A stretch of DNA of 17,731 nt, from assembly GCA_027575765.1 (NCBI GenBank), contig JANBPT010000968.1:1-17731 (forward strand). The letters run 5' to 3'. The position numbers and the translations under genes were made by a program. This DNA comes from Tieghemiomyces parasiticus (Eukaryota > Kickxellomycota > Dimargaritomycetes > Dimargaritales > Dimargaritaceae). The notes below the pieces were generated by a model. The model ran no database searches. It had not been told where the DNA came from and saw nothing but the letters and a program-made list of their open reading frames with translations. Below, piece after piece: positions 1-8,337 of this stretch. How positions within the stretch are numbered: position 1 is the first letter of the stretch; each line of letters opens with the position of its first letter.

Positions 1-362
1 AGCCACCTCGTGGCAAACGAATAATCCCGTGCTGTCCGACTAGGGAAGGTAGGGAGCGTAATGGCCCAATGTAGGTTTAATGATAAGTAAAGGTGCCCCT
101 TTACAGCATCGTAATTCCCTTCGAAATATCGACGTAAGAGCACCCCAGAAAAAGAAAAAAAGGGAGGGGGGGTAAGAGCTGCGGAGGCGATCCTGTGGTT
201 GCAGGCAGCAGCACCCTCACCTTACCTGGGTTACCTTTTCGGCCCAGTCCACCACTTGCCCACGGTTGATTCCGTCGTCTTCTTGCTTTTACTCATTCCT
301 ACACTGAACCCACTCGGGCCCTTTTACCCTTTCCCGCTCATCATAAACCTTATTGATCACAA
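1..362. other. Left intergenic region, no gene recognised
   Basis: I see no coding region here. The stretch holds a short perfect hairpin (87-104), an A-rich then G-rich run around 149-172, and a pyrimidine-rich segment (about 265-350) leading to the ATG at 363. That segment probably includes the 5' UTR and promoter of the downstream small gene. An open frame at 199-459 has no ATG start and overlaps the better frame, so I treat it as chance. Confidence 0.5.
87..104. repeat. Short perfect inverted repeat (7-bp stem, 4-nt loop)
   Basis: The arms GTAAAGG (87-93) and CCTTTAC (98-104) flank the loop TGCC. It could be a transcript hairpin near the end of a gene lying to the left, but nothing else supports that, and a 7-bp stem can arise by chance. 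Confidence 0.4.
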
Positions 363-716
363 ATGGCGGGCAGATCGCAGAAATGCGGACCGTCCCGGTC
401 GGCGTCTGCCAGGGGCCGCCGGGCCGCCCCGTCTACCCCAGCGGTTCGCCGTGGAATAACCAAGGACGCTAGACCGGCGCGCGCCCGAGGGGCAACCACT
501 CGTCACGCCCTCCGCAGCCTGGGGGACGACTTGGACCAGGCTAGCCGCGGCCCGTTGGCGGAGACTCTGCGGGGCATCGCACCAGTTCCGCAGGATGACG
601 ACCCAGCGGGCCGGCTAGCCCACCGACGACGGGCAGCGGTGGAGCAGCACAAGCAATTGACGGCTGACCTCAGCAGTATTAACGAGCGGCTAGAGCGGAT
701 GTTGGACACCGAATAG
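363..716 (+). CDS. Hypothetical 117-aa protein, basic N-terminus and helical C-terminus
   Basis: I do not recognise the family. The frame starts at an ATG in a good eukaryotic context (CACAAATGG) and ends at TAG, with no intron needed. Residues 1-50 are strongly basic and Ser/Arg/Pro-rich, with no hydrophobic segment. Residues from about 50 onward are more acidic and look helical; the tail (roughly 90-117, ending in NERLERMLDTE) has heptad-like Leu spacing suggesting a short coiled coil. A basic tail plus coiled coil would suit a small subunit of a nuclear, kinetochore or scaffold complex, but that is inference. It lies about 650 bp upstream of the NAA50 gene on the same strand. The opposite-strand frame at 503-868 is probably its shadow. 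The main doubt is whether it is the full gene or only one exon. Confidence 0.5.
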   Translation: MAGRSQKCGPSRSASARGRRAAPSTPAVRRGITKDARPARARGATTRHALRSLGDDLDQASRGPLAETLRGIAPVPQDDDPAGRLAHRRRAAVEQHKQLTADLSSINERLERMLDTE

Positions 717-1371
717 CCCCTGTCCATGTACAGTAGCACCCTCCCTCTCTTTTTTCTCTCTCTTCCCGTCGTCAAAGCAATAGCAATATACGATATCAGT
801 AGAATGAAGCGTGTAAATCTGAGTATTGAAATAACTCGTTGGTGAATTCTGCCATGGGATTGTGGCACCCGCTAGTTATATCGAGCAGCGGCAGTTTCGC
901 TACAATGGACAGCGTCTGAACGTTGCTTTGAAGAGCTGGGGGAGGGGGCTAGAGAGAGCCAGCAAGTGGCGGGGAGGGGGAGGGAGGTCACCGCCTGGAT
1001 TGATTATCGCCGGGCGGGCTCATCGACGAGGCAGACGTATGGACCGCAATTGCTAGGGCCTCTCCCTCTCCCGCCCTTTTCGCACACAGACGCTCAGAAT
1101 GATCCCATAAAGCAAGTCGAATACAGCCTAGAGTGGCCTGTAGTGTGGACGTGTCTCCAGACCCACCAAAGCCTTCGTTACCTACCCCCGCCCTACACCC
1201 ACGACTCTGGCGTGCATTTCGCACTCAGTCGTACATCGCTTCACGGTCCACCAACGCCAACTTCATTACCTCGGCCGTCACCTCGCTCTGCCGGCCGCCC
1301 TTGCTCTCCCCCATCTTCACCTTCCTCGTTCCTCTGACGACCGCGGCTTACCCGTTCTCCCTGCTACGCCA
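717..1371. other. Intergenic region and probable NAA50 promoter/leader
   Basis: No gene is supported. The first part is AT-richer and presumably holds the 3' end of the 117-aa gene. The middle carries dense G-tracts on the plus strand: 938-942, 944-948, 971-974, 976-980 and 982-984. From about 1260 to 1371 the plus strand is strongly pyrimidine-rich, typical of a fungal 5' leader before the NAA50 ATG. Several short frames overlap here without ATG starts or recognisable protein character. Confidence 0.5.
938..987 (+). repeat. G-tract cluster, possible G-quadruplex
   Basis: Five runs of at least three G lie at 938-942, 944-948, 971-974, 976-980 and 982-984, with single-A spacers inside each group. 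This meets the usual four-tract pattern for a G-quadruplex if the 22-nt central loop is allowed, or if shorter G-pairs are used. It sits about 390 bp upstream of the NAA50 start. Function is unknown. Confidence 0.35.
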
Positions 1372-1971
1372 ATGGCCGACCTCATCGACTCCGCCATGGA
1401 CGATACAGCGACTGACTGTGAGCACGCTGAACCCGCCCCCCGGTGCGCCATCGAGTTGGTGCCGGTCACGAGCGACAACTTGGACAAGGTCCGGCGTATC
1501 AACACGGTCCTGTTTCCCGTGCGGTACAGCGACCGTTTCTACACCAATCTGCTAACGGTGGGCGAGTTTGCCCAGCTGGCCGTGGTCGACGGCCGATGCG
1601 TGGGGGTGGTGGGCTGCCAGCCCGAGGCCAGCGTAGCTGACCAGGCCCTGGCCGACCAGGTTTACATTATGACCCTGGGGGTATTGGCCCCGTACCGCCG
1701 GCTAGGTATCGGTCGGCACCTCCTTCGCCATGTCCTCGCGCACGCTGAGGCCCTGAACCGGGCCGCCTCCGATCCAGGCCGCCGACTTCGCCGTGTGTAC
1801 CTACACGTCCAGGTGTCCAACGACGAGGCCCTCCACTTTTACCAGGCCCACGGTTTTGTCATCGCCTCCGAAGTGCCCAACTACTATAACCGCATCGAAC
1901 CAACCAGCGCGTACCTCCTTGTGCGGTCGCTGCTACCGGAAAATGGGTCGCCACCGGTCACTCCGGCCTGA
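1372..1971 (+). CDS. NAA50: N-alpha-acetyltransferase 50 (NatE catalytic subunit), GNAT fold
   Basis: This is a 199-aa single-exon GNAT-family protein closely matching NAA50/San. The family transfers acetyl from acetyl-CoA to nascent N-termini, typically Met followed by a hydrophobic residue, and docks on the NatA complex at the ribosome. Visible landmarks: the substrate-pocket motif FPVRYSDRFY (48-57); YIMTLG (98-103), whose Tyr98 aligns with the catalytic Tyr of the human enzyme; the acetyl-CoA loop RRLGIG (109-114); YLHVQ (143-147) with the catalytic His145; and the C-terminal NYYNRIEP (170-177), which closes the peptide pocket. All key positions are intact, unlike the yeast Nat5 form, whose acetyl-CoA motif is degenerate, so I expect an active enzyme. 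Residues 1-24 are an extra N-terminal stretch, and about 14 residues are inserted near 83-96. The ATG at 1372 follows a pyrimidine-rich leader; Met9 is an alternative start. An AATAAA lies about 110 nt after the stop. Confidence 0.95.
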   Translation: MADLIDSAMDDTATDCEHAEPAPRCAIELVPVTSDNLDKVRRINTVLFPVRYSDRFYTNLLTVGEFAQLAVVDGRCVGVVGCQPEASVADQALADQVYIMTLGVLAPYRRLGIGRHLLRHVLAHAEALNRAASDPGRRLRRVYLHVQVSNDEALHFYQAHGFVIASEVPNYYNRIEPTSAYLLVRSLLPENGSPPVTPA

Positions 1972-2396
1972 ACGATAGAGGGAAAGGTATGGAAGTCCGG
2001 ACAGAGGTCGTGGTCAGTGGATAAGGAATTTGGGTGTTACTCGCAACCCGCCGCTTGTATAATTTCATAAATTTTATAATTCAATAAATGGTGACGGAGT
2101 ACGTTGCTTCATTCATTAGAGCTGGAAGGGGCGGGGGGGGAAGGTCCGGTTCGAGGAGTGGTGAGACCACCAACTCGTTTATTTTATTTTTTTAAGTATC
2201 AAAGCCTCCCGCCATATTATATTTTTTTTTTACTCGACTGGCTTACCTCGAACCCGCGTCCTGTGTCATGCAGCGCCGGGGACCTATTGCATTTCTATCT
2301 ACATTTCTCACTGCTGGCATACGTCCATTCCCCTCGCTTTCATTTGGAAATCCCTACACTTTGGCTCCCCATTCGCATTGCACGCACGTCTAAGCC
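1972..2396. other. Intergenic: NAA50 3' end and FYV7 promoter
   Basis: The left part holds the NAA50 poly(A) signal. The right part has T-rich tracts (about 2179-2232, including a TATTATATTTT-like stretch) and then a pyrimidine-rich leader up to the FYV7 ATG at 2397. No further gene is seen; the open frame at 2104-2400 lacks protein character. Confidence 0.5.
2083..2088 (+). terminator. Poly(A) signal AATAAA for NAA50
   Basis: A canonical AATAAA sits 112 nt past the NAA50 stop codon, inside a locally AT-rich stretch (about 2055-2090) that contrasts with the GC-rich coding DNA. That is what a fungal 3' UTR end should look like. Confidence 0.6.
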
Positions 2397-3804
2397 ATGA
2401 CTCCGACGAACCGAAAGCCCCACGTGTCGCACCGCGAGCGCCGGCGGGCCAAACCGCGGACGGGGTTCCCTGATACGACCGTTAACAAGTATGCCACGCG
2501 GGGTAAGTACAGACATGTTCGGAATTCACCCGGCATGGGCAGCCAGTCGGACCTGCCGAGTGGCCGGTACTAATTCTCACTCTCCACTTTGCACCTCCGT
2601 TCAACCTGGTCCAATTCTACCCCCCCAAAAAAACCACCATATCCCCGCTACCAGTCCGTAAGCTGAAGCACAAGCTGGTCCACAACGCGCAGATAAAACG
2701 CAAGTTCTATGGCGAGGTGGTGCCCTCCGATGCGGGCAACGACGCCCCGGACTACATCAAGCAGGTAAGTTGGCGCAGTGGAGGGGGCGAGAAGACGTTT
2801 GCACGACCCGCCCTTATGGGGTAGGGGGGGTATTAGAGAGCGATCCTCCACTGGTTACTAGCGGCGTGTGTATAGGTGTTTACGTTTTTATCCCCATATC
2901 TACTTTTGACATTTCCATCATGTCCAGATCTTTTCCCAGGGCAGCGAGCAGCTCCCTCGATTCCCCGGTGAGGGTGAGGGATCGGAAAGCGAGGAGGGCA
3001 GCAGTGATGCTGGCTCAGAACCCCAAACCGCCCCAACCGAAACGGTCCGGAGCCGCGGCGAAATGGTAGGTGGACGATCGACGCTATGTCTTTGACACAA
3101 CGGATCAGCTGCAATATCAACACCCCGGGACCGTGCTAACCTATTAAGCCTTGATGTGGCCACCGTTGTATGTGCCTACCTTTTTTCACCCAGACATCAA
3201 CTACCCCGACGGCCTCTGGATCACACCGGTAAGTCCAGTTGTCCCGTGTAAGCAGTATACAATTAGCATTCTACCGCCACGGCTTTATTTTTTTTGCTCA
3301 CGAGGCACGCCGTTCCACTCACCATTCCTTCCCTGTTACCTCCCCCCTCTTAACGCCGCAGCTCGGAACCCACCCGCTGGACCAAACCCAATCCCTTTCA
3401 GCGGGCCATGCAGGAGGCCGACGCACGCCGCCAGCAGCGCGAGGAGGAACAAGAGGTAAGTTGACAAACCCTCCCCTCCCTCCTTCCCCAACCCGCGGGT
3501 GACTCCAGCCGTGACTTCTAGGGGGGAGAGAAGGCATGGGCAATGTGCTAACAAATCCCCGGAAACATACCCTGTGTCAAAACGCCCTTCCCCCCATACA
3601 CCGGCGAATAATCCACCGTTTTGTTCTTAAATTGCTCAGAAACACCGCCAGGAGGCAGAAGAGCATAAGCAAGCCCGGCTCCGCAGCAAGCGGCAGCGGG
3701 CCAAGACCTTCCGCAAATTGACCGAGAAGAGCCAGCGCGGCCAGCCCCGACTGGCCAACCACGTTGACCGGCTTCTGGCCCAGATCAAAAAGCAGCACAA
3801 TTAA
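2397..3804 (+). CDS. FYV7: rRNA-processing protein FYV7 / TAP26 (CCDC59) family, six exons
   Basis: My spliced model is exons 2397-2502, 2655-2764, 2928-3065, 3194-3228, 3362-3455 and 3640-3804, joined in one frame to 648 nt (215 aa plus TAA). Donors are GTAAGT or GTAGGT and acceptors CAG/GCAG; introns are 128-184 nt. FYV7 is a nucleolar, positively charged factor needed for early small-subunit pre-rRNA processing; the animal homologue is CCDC59/TAP26. Evidence: a basic segment VRKLKHKLVHNAQIKRKFYG (36-55) matching the family's N-terminal helix; an acidic Ser/Glu low-complexity stretch (about 85-105); the conserved KPNPFQ (138-143) leading into a charged coiled coil; and the diagnostic C-terminal block with KTFRKLTEKSQRGQP (183-197) followed by a helix ending LLAQIKKQHN. 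The start is the ATG at 2397, just after a pyrimidine-rich leader. Exons 3-4 (acidic, Thr/Ser-rich) are the least conserved, so their edges rest mainly on splice signals and frame. Confidence 0.88.
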
Positions 3805-4426
3805 TTAATGAAGGCCGTTGCCATTGGGATCGGAGATTAAGGTTTATACTTGTGAAAGGGCTAGGCGGGGTTTAATTAGATAGAGAAGGCGAGTCAAAGC
3901 GAGGCAATGAGGAGGCAGCAGATAGTTAAATAGGTGTTAAATAGAGAAGATCGGAAAGGTGCAATAATACATCGATAAAACGGAGAGTGGGCCAAGCAAG
4001 CAGCGAAAGATTGACGATGAGGGTAGTCCTGCAGCTGCAGCATCCGGATCGGGTGATGTAGTGGTTCCTTAGCCCCTCCCGATTCAGTCCCTTAACGGTT
4101 GGAGACAGAGGGGGGGAGGGGTATGTGTATGGGTGAGGAAGGGCAGCTGCGGATCGACCACCCGGAATATCCATCATTGTCAGGGCCAAAGGTGTATGTG
4201 ATTGAAAGGGCAGTGGGCTGGAATGACTGCGGCAGCAACTCGACCCTTGAACCATTATCGCTGTACTTGGTCAGGGGCGGGTGGCGTCCGACGAATCAAG
4301 GAGCCCGTGGTAGATGAGAGGGGAGAGTACTAAAGTAACGGGAAGGGTTGAAAGGAGGTACAAGCATAGGGGCACAGAAGGCGCGGTAGGGTAGTACGGC
4401 GAGCCGGACGGTAGATTGACCGCCAG
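3805..4426. other. Convergent intergenic region, no gene recognised
   Basis: This separates the ends of two convergent genes, FYV7 (+) and the 71-aa gene (-), so it should hold both 3' UTRs. The FYV7 side is AT-richer, with AATAAT (about 3963) as a possible weak poly(A) element. Open frames at 3926-4255 (-) and 4099-4317 (+) overlap each other in antisense and have no recognisable motifs, so I do not call them. Confidence 0.45.
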
Positions 4427-4642
4427 CTACGGGTAAACGGGGCAGTCGTCAAAGAAGCGTGGTTGCTCGGCGGGACAGGTGCAGGGGGCACGCTGGCACA
4501 CGACGCACATGCTTTCGTCAAACTCAAAGTCGACCGGGGAACCCGGGACGGTAACGTAGGGGGTGTAGCTCTGGGAGTAGTCGAGAGTGACCGGCTCGGC
4601 GGGTTCGGTGAAGTCGGTGTGGTAGTAGTAGCTTGGTTCCAT
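4427..4642 (-). CDS. Hypothetical 71-aa acidic, Tyr-rich protein with a C-terminal Cys cluster
   Basis: I do not recognise the family. Translation from the first in-frame ATG (4642) gives 71 aa. The frame is open further upstream to about 4930 but has no ATG there, and that extension is Pro/Ser-rich and looks like leader sequence. The N-terminal half is Tyr-rich and acidic (it begins MEPSYYYHTDF). The C-terminal part has five Cys at 46, 49, 54, 56 and 67 (CVVCQRAPCTCP, then DDCPVYP). Such spacing could bind a metal or form disulfides, but it fits no finger I can name, and there is no signal peptide or membrane segment. A good TATA box on this strand at 5199-5208 suggests a leader of roughly 500 nt with short upstream ORFs. 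An intron in that leader, or an additional coding exon, cannot be excluded. Confidence 0.5.
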   Translation of the reverse strand: MEPSYYYHTDFTEPAEPVTLDYSQSYTPYVTVPGSPVDFEFDESMCVVCQRAPCTCPAEQPRFFDDCPVYP

Positions 4643-5198
4643 GATGGAGGTGGGGGGTCGAAAGCGGAGGGGGTTGCGGGGTGGATTCAGGGTTGCGGGC
4701 GGGGACGTCGAGGCAGAGGGGAGTGAGTGAGGCACGGTGAGGCGAGAGTGGCGGCCAGGTGACGAAGGTACGGTGAGAGGTTCAGTTGAAGGCAGGCGGG
4801 GAGGGATGGGTGACGGTGGGTTGACTAGGCTGGGCTTGGCAGACGGACTATGGTATGGCGAGTGGGCGGGGCGGACGCTTCCCTTGGGCACGGCAGGCCA
4901 GGGACGGTTGGTTCGGTTGTCCTGTGGCTAACGAGGACGAAGGGAGAGGTGCGGCGTAGCGGTCCATGGAGACTTTATCGAGGAGGAGCAGGACGGCGAG
5001 TCCGGGACATGCGCGGGGCGGCGGACGAAGTTAGAAGGAGTGAATGCCGTGGAGGTGTTTACTGGTTGGGGAGCACTGCCAAGGCGTCGGTCAGGATGGA
5101 AGCGTCAAAGCTGAGCGGGGAATAGTGAGCGGGGAGGGGAGGAGAGTAGCGAGGGGTTTAAAGAGAGCGGAAGGCGGGGGGTGACGAGCCCCCATGAA

Positions 5199-5208
5199 CT
5201 TATATACC
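5199..5208 (-). promoter_or_regulatory. TATA box for the minus-strand 71-aa gene
   Basis: On the minus strand this reads GGTATATAAG, a near-ideal TATA element. Transcription would be expected to start about 25-35 nt further on, near 5165-5180, giving a long leader before the ATG at 4642. It is the only strong TATA on this strand between the RRM gene and the 71-aa gene, so the pairing is reasonable but inferred. Confidence 0.5.
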
Positions 5209-5213
5209 GCATT

Positions 5214-5225
5214 CCCCCCCCCCCC
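5214..5225. repeat. Poly-C (12) homopolymer
   Basis: Twelve consecutive C on the plus strand (G on the minus), immediately upstream of the minus-strand TATA box. Such runs are length-variable and may act as poly(dG:dC) promoter elements. It is also a place where sequencing length errors are common. Confidence 0.7.
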
Positions 5226-6250
5226 ACGCCAAGTCCGCCGGCCAACGAGAATGGGACAACTGGCGGGGTGGGAGTAAAGTTGGTCGGTCGCTTGGGCCGC
5301 TGCACTGGTAACCTGTCCTGAACCGCGCCGCAGCAACGACCCCTCCCCCACTGTGAGTGGGAGGATGCTCCGCCAAGTTACGGAAACCGGGCGGCCGGCC
5401 AGGACTGGCTGCGGCCACCTAACAGAACGAAACACAGTGGCCACGAAGACGCACGTAAGAGATCGGACGTCGCAAAGACAATACACCGTCGGTGGAATCC
5501 ACGCCTGCAGAAAGAGTCCGTGGCCCCACCGCGTGTCTGCACCCGGCAGCCTCTACCATTTCTCCCCAACCCCATCATCCCGCCGTCATCCCGTGGGGCG
5601 TCACGCACGCCAGGGCCTTGCCAAGGCGCAATAGGAAACCCGTGCCAGGTGACCGTCCGGCAATGTAAATAAACACCTTCCTCCGAGCCCGCGACCCACG
5701 TCAGCAGTAGAGGGAGAGCCCAGGCCGAGAGAGACTTCTCCCCCCGAGAGGCATAACGCCCTCGGTATGGGCCGTTGGCCGAAGGGGATGAATTTCACCT
5801 TGTCAGGCATAGGCGGGCTGCAGCACCAGCTCCGATCGGGGGATACCTGACCACAACCTAATCGAGCCGTGGCTGGCAATAGAGCACTCCCAGGGTCCGG
5901 CCGAAATCCAGGGTCGATCGCCCCTGAGCCAACTGGCAGAAGAGTGGGTGGAACACGATAGTTTAATATGGCGTTGGCGCTAATCATACACACTAATATC
6001 ACGGGCAATATAGGAGAGTAGAGGGGAACACCGTGGCGAGCATACGGAAGGCGTCCACCGCGGCACGCTTATACAAGTAAAACGATAAAAAAGACGGGGG
6101 TGGGGTTCTGCTCCGGGCAGGTGTGGATCAGGAAGGACTGCTGAAAGTGGGGAGGGGGTATAAGGGATCACACTTGGTCAAGGGGGGATACAAGTACAAC
6201 GTGAGCACCAGGGGGAGGAGGACAGGGTGGGCGAGTGAAGAGTATGGTAT

Positions 6251-6697
6251 TTACATCTGGTCGCGCTGGCGCCAGTTGCCGCCGTCCTGGGCACCCTGGT
6301 TGTCGTACTGCTGCTGCTGGCCGCCGTAGCCGCCACCGTAACCACCGCCGTAGCTGCCGCCGTAGCCGCCGCGACCACGGCGCTGGCCGCCGTAACCGCC
6401 ACGGCCACCACCGGACCGAGCGTTGTCGGAGTGGGCCAAGTCGACCTTGATCTGGCGACCCTGGATTTCGATATCGTTCAGCTGGTCTTTGGCGGCTTGG
6501 GCATCACTCTCCGAGTTGAACTTGATGAAACCGTAACCCTTGCTGCGGCCAGTCTCGCGGTCAAACAGCACGTTGGCGTCAGTGGGGTTGAACTGGGCGA
6601 ACAGGGCCATCAGGTCGTCACCGGTCACGGACCAGGGCAGGGAGCCGACGAAGAGCTGCGCCTTAGGGGCGGGGGAGTCCTGCGGCATCTGCGACAT
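6251..6697 (-). CDS. Glycine-rich RNA-binding protein, single RRM plus RGG/GY tail
   Basis: The 148-aa protein has one RNA recognition motif (about residues 14-86) and a low-complexity Gly/Tyr/Arg/Gln tail (about 95-135). RNP2 is LFVGSL (15-20) and RNP1 is KGYGFIKF (53-60), both with the aromatic residues that stack on RNA. The linker between them (FDRETGRSKGYGF) is the classic form. The tail repeats GGYGG-type units with a few RGG steps and a QQQQ run (127-130), a composition associated with condensate-forming hnRNP/CIRBP-like proteins. I therefore infer an RNA chaperone or mRNP factor; the exact orthologue is unclear. The ATG at 6697 begins MSQMPQDSP. The open frame continues about 600 nt upstream, but that part reads as Ser/Pro-rich leader with no domain, so I reject a longer protein. 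The leader is pyrimidine-rich right up to the ATG. No intron is needed within the coding part. Confidence 0.9.
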   Translation of the reverse strand: MSQMPQDSPAPKAQLFVGSLPWSVTGDDLMALFAQFNPTDANVLFDRETGRSKGYGFIKFNSESDAQAAKDQLNDIEIQGRQIKVDLAHSDNARSGGGRGGYGGQRRGRGGYGGSYGGGYGGGYGGQQQQYDNQGAQDGGNWRQRDQM

Positions 6698-7342
6698 GAT
6701 GAGGGGGATGGAGAGGGGGGGTTGTTGTGGAGGGGCTGGGGTACAAGATACCTTGGAAAACAGAAGGGACCGGAAGAGATGGACGAGATGATGAAGAGAG
6801 ATGGGATCCGGGGGGAGCGAGCTGAGGAGAGGTCGGAAGGTGGTGGTCCAGGGGATGGGGCGGGGTGGGTGGGTGGGAAGGGGTGAGCATCTGGTAATTG
6901 GCCCGCACGGCCGTAGCCCCTCCAGTGCTGCTGAAAAAGGAGGTGGGGAGCGGGGGAGGGGGAAGGCGGGCCCGCTCAGAACACGAGCAAAAAAAAATAG
7001 TCGGCCAGCCCGCAAGGGTATATGGGATGGGGATGAGAGGCGGGAGGGGATCTGAAAAAAAAATAGTCCGGCAATCCCCTTCCCCCACAGCCAGGCCGAG
7101 GAGATTAACGTGTGGTCGCTAGGGTAGAGGCAGGCGGGATTGAGAGGTGGAGTCCTCCCCCTTAGGCCCTCAGGATAGTAGAGAGTAAGCTGCACCAGAT
7201 AATCATTGCTCTCACGTGAGGATAAACAGCAAGGGATCGGGAGGGGCCAAACGTTCAGAGACTCCCAACGTACTTTGCTACACGTACCAGTACCCCGCTG
7301 CATTCGATGGTGGAAGTGGAGAGGGGGGTGGGGCGTTGGCGG
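6698..7342. other. Leader and promoter region of the RRM gene
   Basis: On the minus strand this is strongly C/T-rich next to the start codon and then carries two copies of GACTATTTTTTTTT (mirrored at 6989-7002 and 7055-7068), about 290-370 nt upstream of the ATG. They may serve as TATA-like or poly(dA:dT) promoter elements. On the plus strand the purine-rich DNA gives long spurious open frames (for example 6801-7055), which I do not accept as genes. Confidence 0.5.
6989..7072 (-). repeat. Duplicated A9-TAGTC element upstream of the RRM gene
   Basis: A run of nine A followed by TAGTC occurs at 6989-7002 and again at 7055-7068, with GGC just after each (one extra C in the second). The copies are 66 bp apart. 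On the minus strand, the strand of the RRM gene, they read GACTATTTTTTTTT and so resemble TATTTT-type TATA or nucleosome-depleting tracts. A regulatory role is inferred. Confidence 0.5.
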
Positions 7343-7558
7343 TCAACGAACAAAATGGCGTCTCGTTACATGGGTACAACGGCCCGGTCCACAATCCGCA
7401 ATGATAAGATGCTCCTCGCCGCGTAGGATCGCACAGAGTGGTTTAATATGAGCCTTGGCCAACCATTCATCGCCAATGGCAGACCCGTCAGTTAAGGGAA
7501 GGATGATCTTGATGCCCTGGCGCTGATCATACTTATGCGTCGCTGCACTGTCGCTCAT
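7343..7558 (-). CDS. Possible small protein or exon, 71 aa, unrecognised
   Basis: An ATG at 7558 opens 71 codons ending in TGA. The product reads more like protein than neighbouring random frames: it has a hydrophobic segment IKIILPL (17-23) and LCAILRGEEHLIIADCGPG near the middle, which looks like alternating strands. I cannot assign a family. It could be a small gene, one exon of a gene spliced elsewhere, or a relic. There is no clear TATA directly upstream on this strand, and a possible donor (GTAACG) near the end would allow splicing out of it. Treat as tentative. Confidence 0.2.
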   Translation of the reverse strand: MSDSAATHKYDQRQGIKIILPLTDGSAIGDEWLAKAHIKPLCAILRGEEHLIIADCGPGRCTHVTRRHFVR

Positions 7559-7623
7559 CACCTCAATCTAGGAATGGCCGCCTACTCCTAGGGCCAGATT
7601 TGGCAGACGTCTTAAACCGGAAC

Positions 7624-7636
7624 CCTATAAATCACG
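7624..7636 (+). promoter_or_regulatory. TATA-like element (CCTATAAATCACG), copy 1
   Basis: This 13-mer containing TATAAAT is repeated exactly at 9314-9326. The flanks differ. No ORF of note follows; the next ATG (about 7703) is followed at once by TAG. If functional it would drive a non-coding or very short transcript. Confidence 0.25.
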
Positions 7637-7765
7637 CTATCTAGCACGGCCGACCTCTAAGATTCAGACTTTGACGTTTGGCTGGACGAACCTACAAACC
7701 TAAATGTAGCGAAAAACCCCACCCACACCGTATTTTATGTGATTGTAGTTTTCACCAGACCGTTT

Positions 7766-7797
7766 CAAATTGGTTGGTTTTTTTTAACCAAATTGGT
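7766..7797. repeat. Direct 9-bp repeat enclosing a TTGGTT-T6-AACCAA hairpin
   Basis: CAAATTGGT occurs at 7766-7774 and 7789-7797. Between them TTGGTT (7774-7779), six T and AACCAA (7786-7791) form a perfect 6-bp inverted repeat, and CACCA/TGGTG (7753-7757 and 7794-7798) could extend pairing outward. It may be a protein-binding palindrome or a footprint-like structure; there is no gene next to it. Confidence 0.4.
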
Positions 7798-8318
7798 GTG
7801 AGACAGCCCTCACATCCACCATACACCGCTTGCCGCTGACACTAATGAATGGTCGGTGCATAAGCTGTTGCGCACCGCATACTTTCCCAGACACAATGAC
7901 CTGCTGATCAGCCAGAATTGTGGGAGTGGATGGGACTCACTTAGAGCTCCAACTACCCCTCCGGAGTGTCTACTCATTCCTTGGCAGATAATGCGCGGTG
8001 GGGTCACTAGCCGTTGACATCCAAAATCGTATGAACCACCGTCGCTTACTACATGGACACACCAATGAATGGACACCAGCAGGCGTTATGAGACGGATGT
8101 GGTATCAAGTTGGTTGTACACTATGGCCCCTTCTCTATCATCATTGGCCAAATCGCAGAATTTAAGACTATTATTTACTGACGAAGGGAAAACTCCCTAG
8201 AAGATACTAAAAGCTAATAGCCGAACGAATCTAACTAATAAACATAAGGCTTACGAATAAACTGCAAAGAAATGTTGAAAACTGGCTGTCGGTGATAAGC
8301 TGTCGTTTATTGAGTAGC

Positions 8319-8337
8319 GACCGAGAGGGTCTTTTTT
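8319..8337 (+). terminator. Small hairpin followed by T6, Pol III-type terminator candidate
   Basis: GACC (8319-8322), a 5-nt loop and GGTC (8328-8331) are followed directly by six T. A T-run of this length can end Pol III transcripts. No A/B box or known small RNA was seen before it, so this is only a candidate. Confidence 0.15.

Larger units (their letters stand above)
4643..6250. other. Upstream region of the 71-aa gene and 3' flank of the RRM gene
   Basis: About 1.6 kb without a convincing protein gene. On the minus strand it holds a TATA box (5199-5208), the probable long leader of the 71-aa gene, and two small upstream ORFs starting at ATGs near 5010 (11 codons) and 4966 (about 39 codons). 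A 12-nt poly-C run lies at 5214-5225. An AATAAA on the plus strand at 5668-5673 has no identifiable gene before it. The part from 5700 to 6250 is presumably the 3' UTR and flank of the RRM gene. Overlapping frames at 5091-5486, 5353-5634 and 5601-6008 have no domain character. Confidence 0.45.

Noticed and set aside
2247..2262. CTCGAACCCGCG resembling a tRNA T-loop on the minus strand
   Set aside because: The flanks do not form a 5-bp T-stem, and no anticodon or acceptor arm could be folded around it.
4643..4891. N-terminal extension of the 71-aa protein to 154 aa
   Set aside because: It would begin at GTG; there is no ATG in frame before an upstream TAG near 4930, and nuclear genes normally start at ATG.
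5091..6008. Several overlapping frames on both strands (5091-5486, 5353-5634, 5601-6008)
   Set aside because: They overlap in antisense, mostly lack ATG starts and have biased Pro/Arg/Gly composition typical of GC-rich non-coding DNA.
6698..7303. Long upstream extension of the RRM reading frame (to about 350 aa)
   Set aside because: The extension is Ser/Pro/Leu-rich with no domain, contains the T-rich promoter-like tracts, and precedes a clean MSQMPQ start just before the RRM. It is more likely leader and promoter.
7810..8076. Minus-strand 88-aa frame
   Set aside because: It starts at GTG, has scattered rare residues (many Cys, Trp, Ser) and no domain; it looks like chance in AT-richer DNA.
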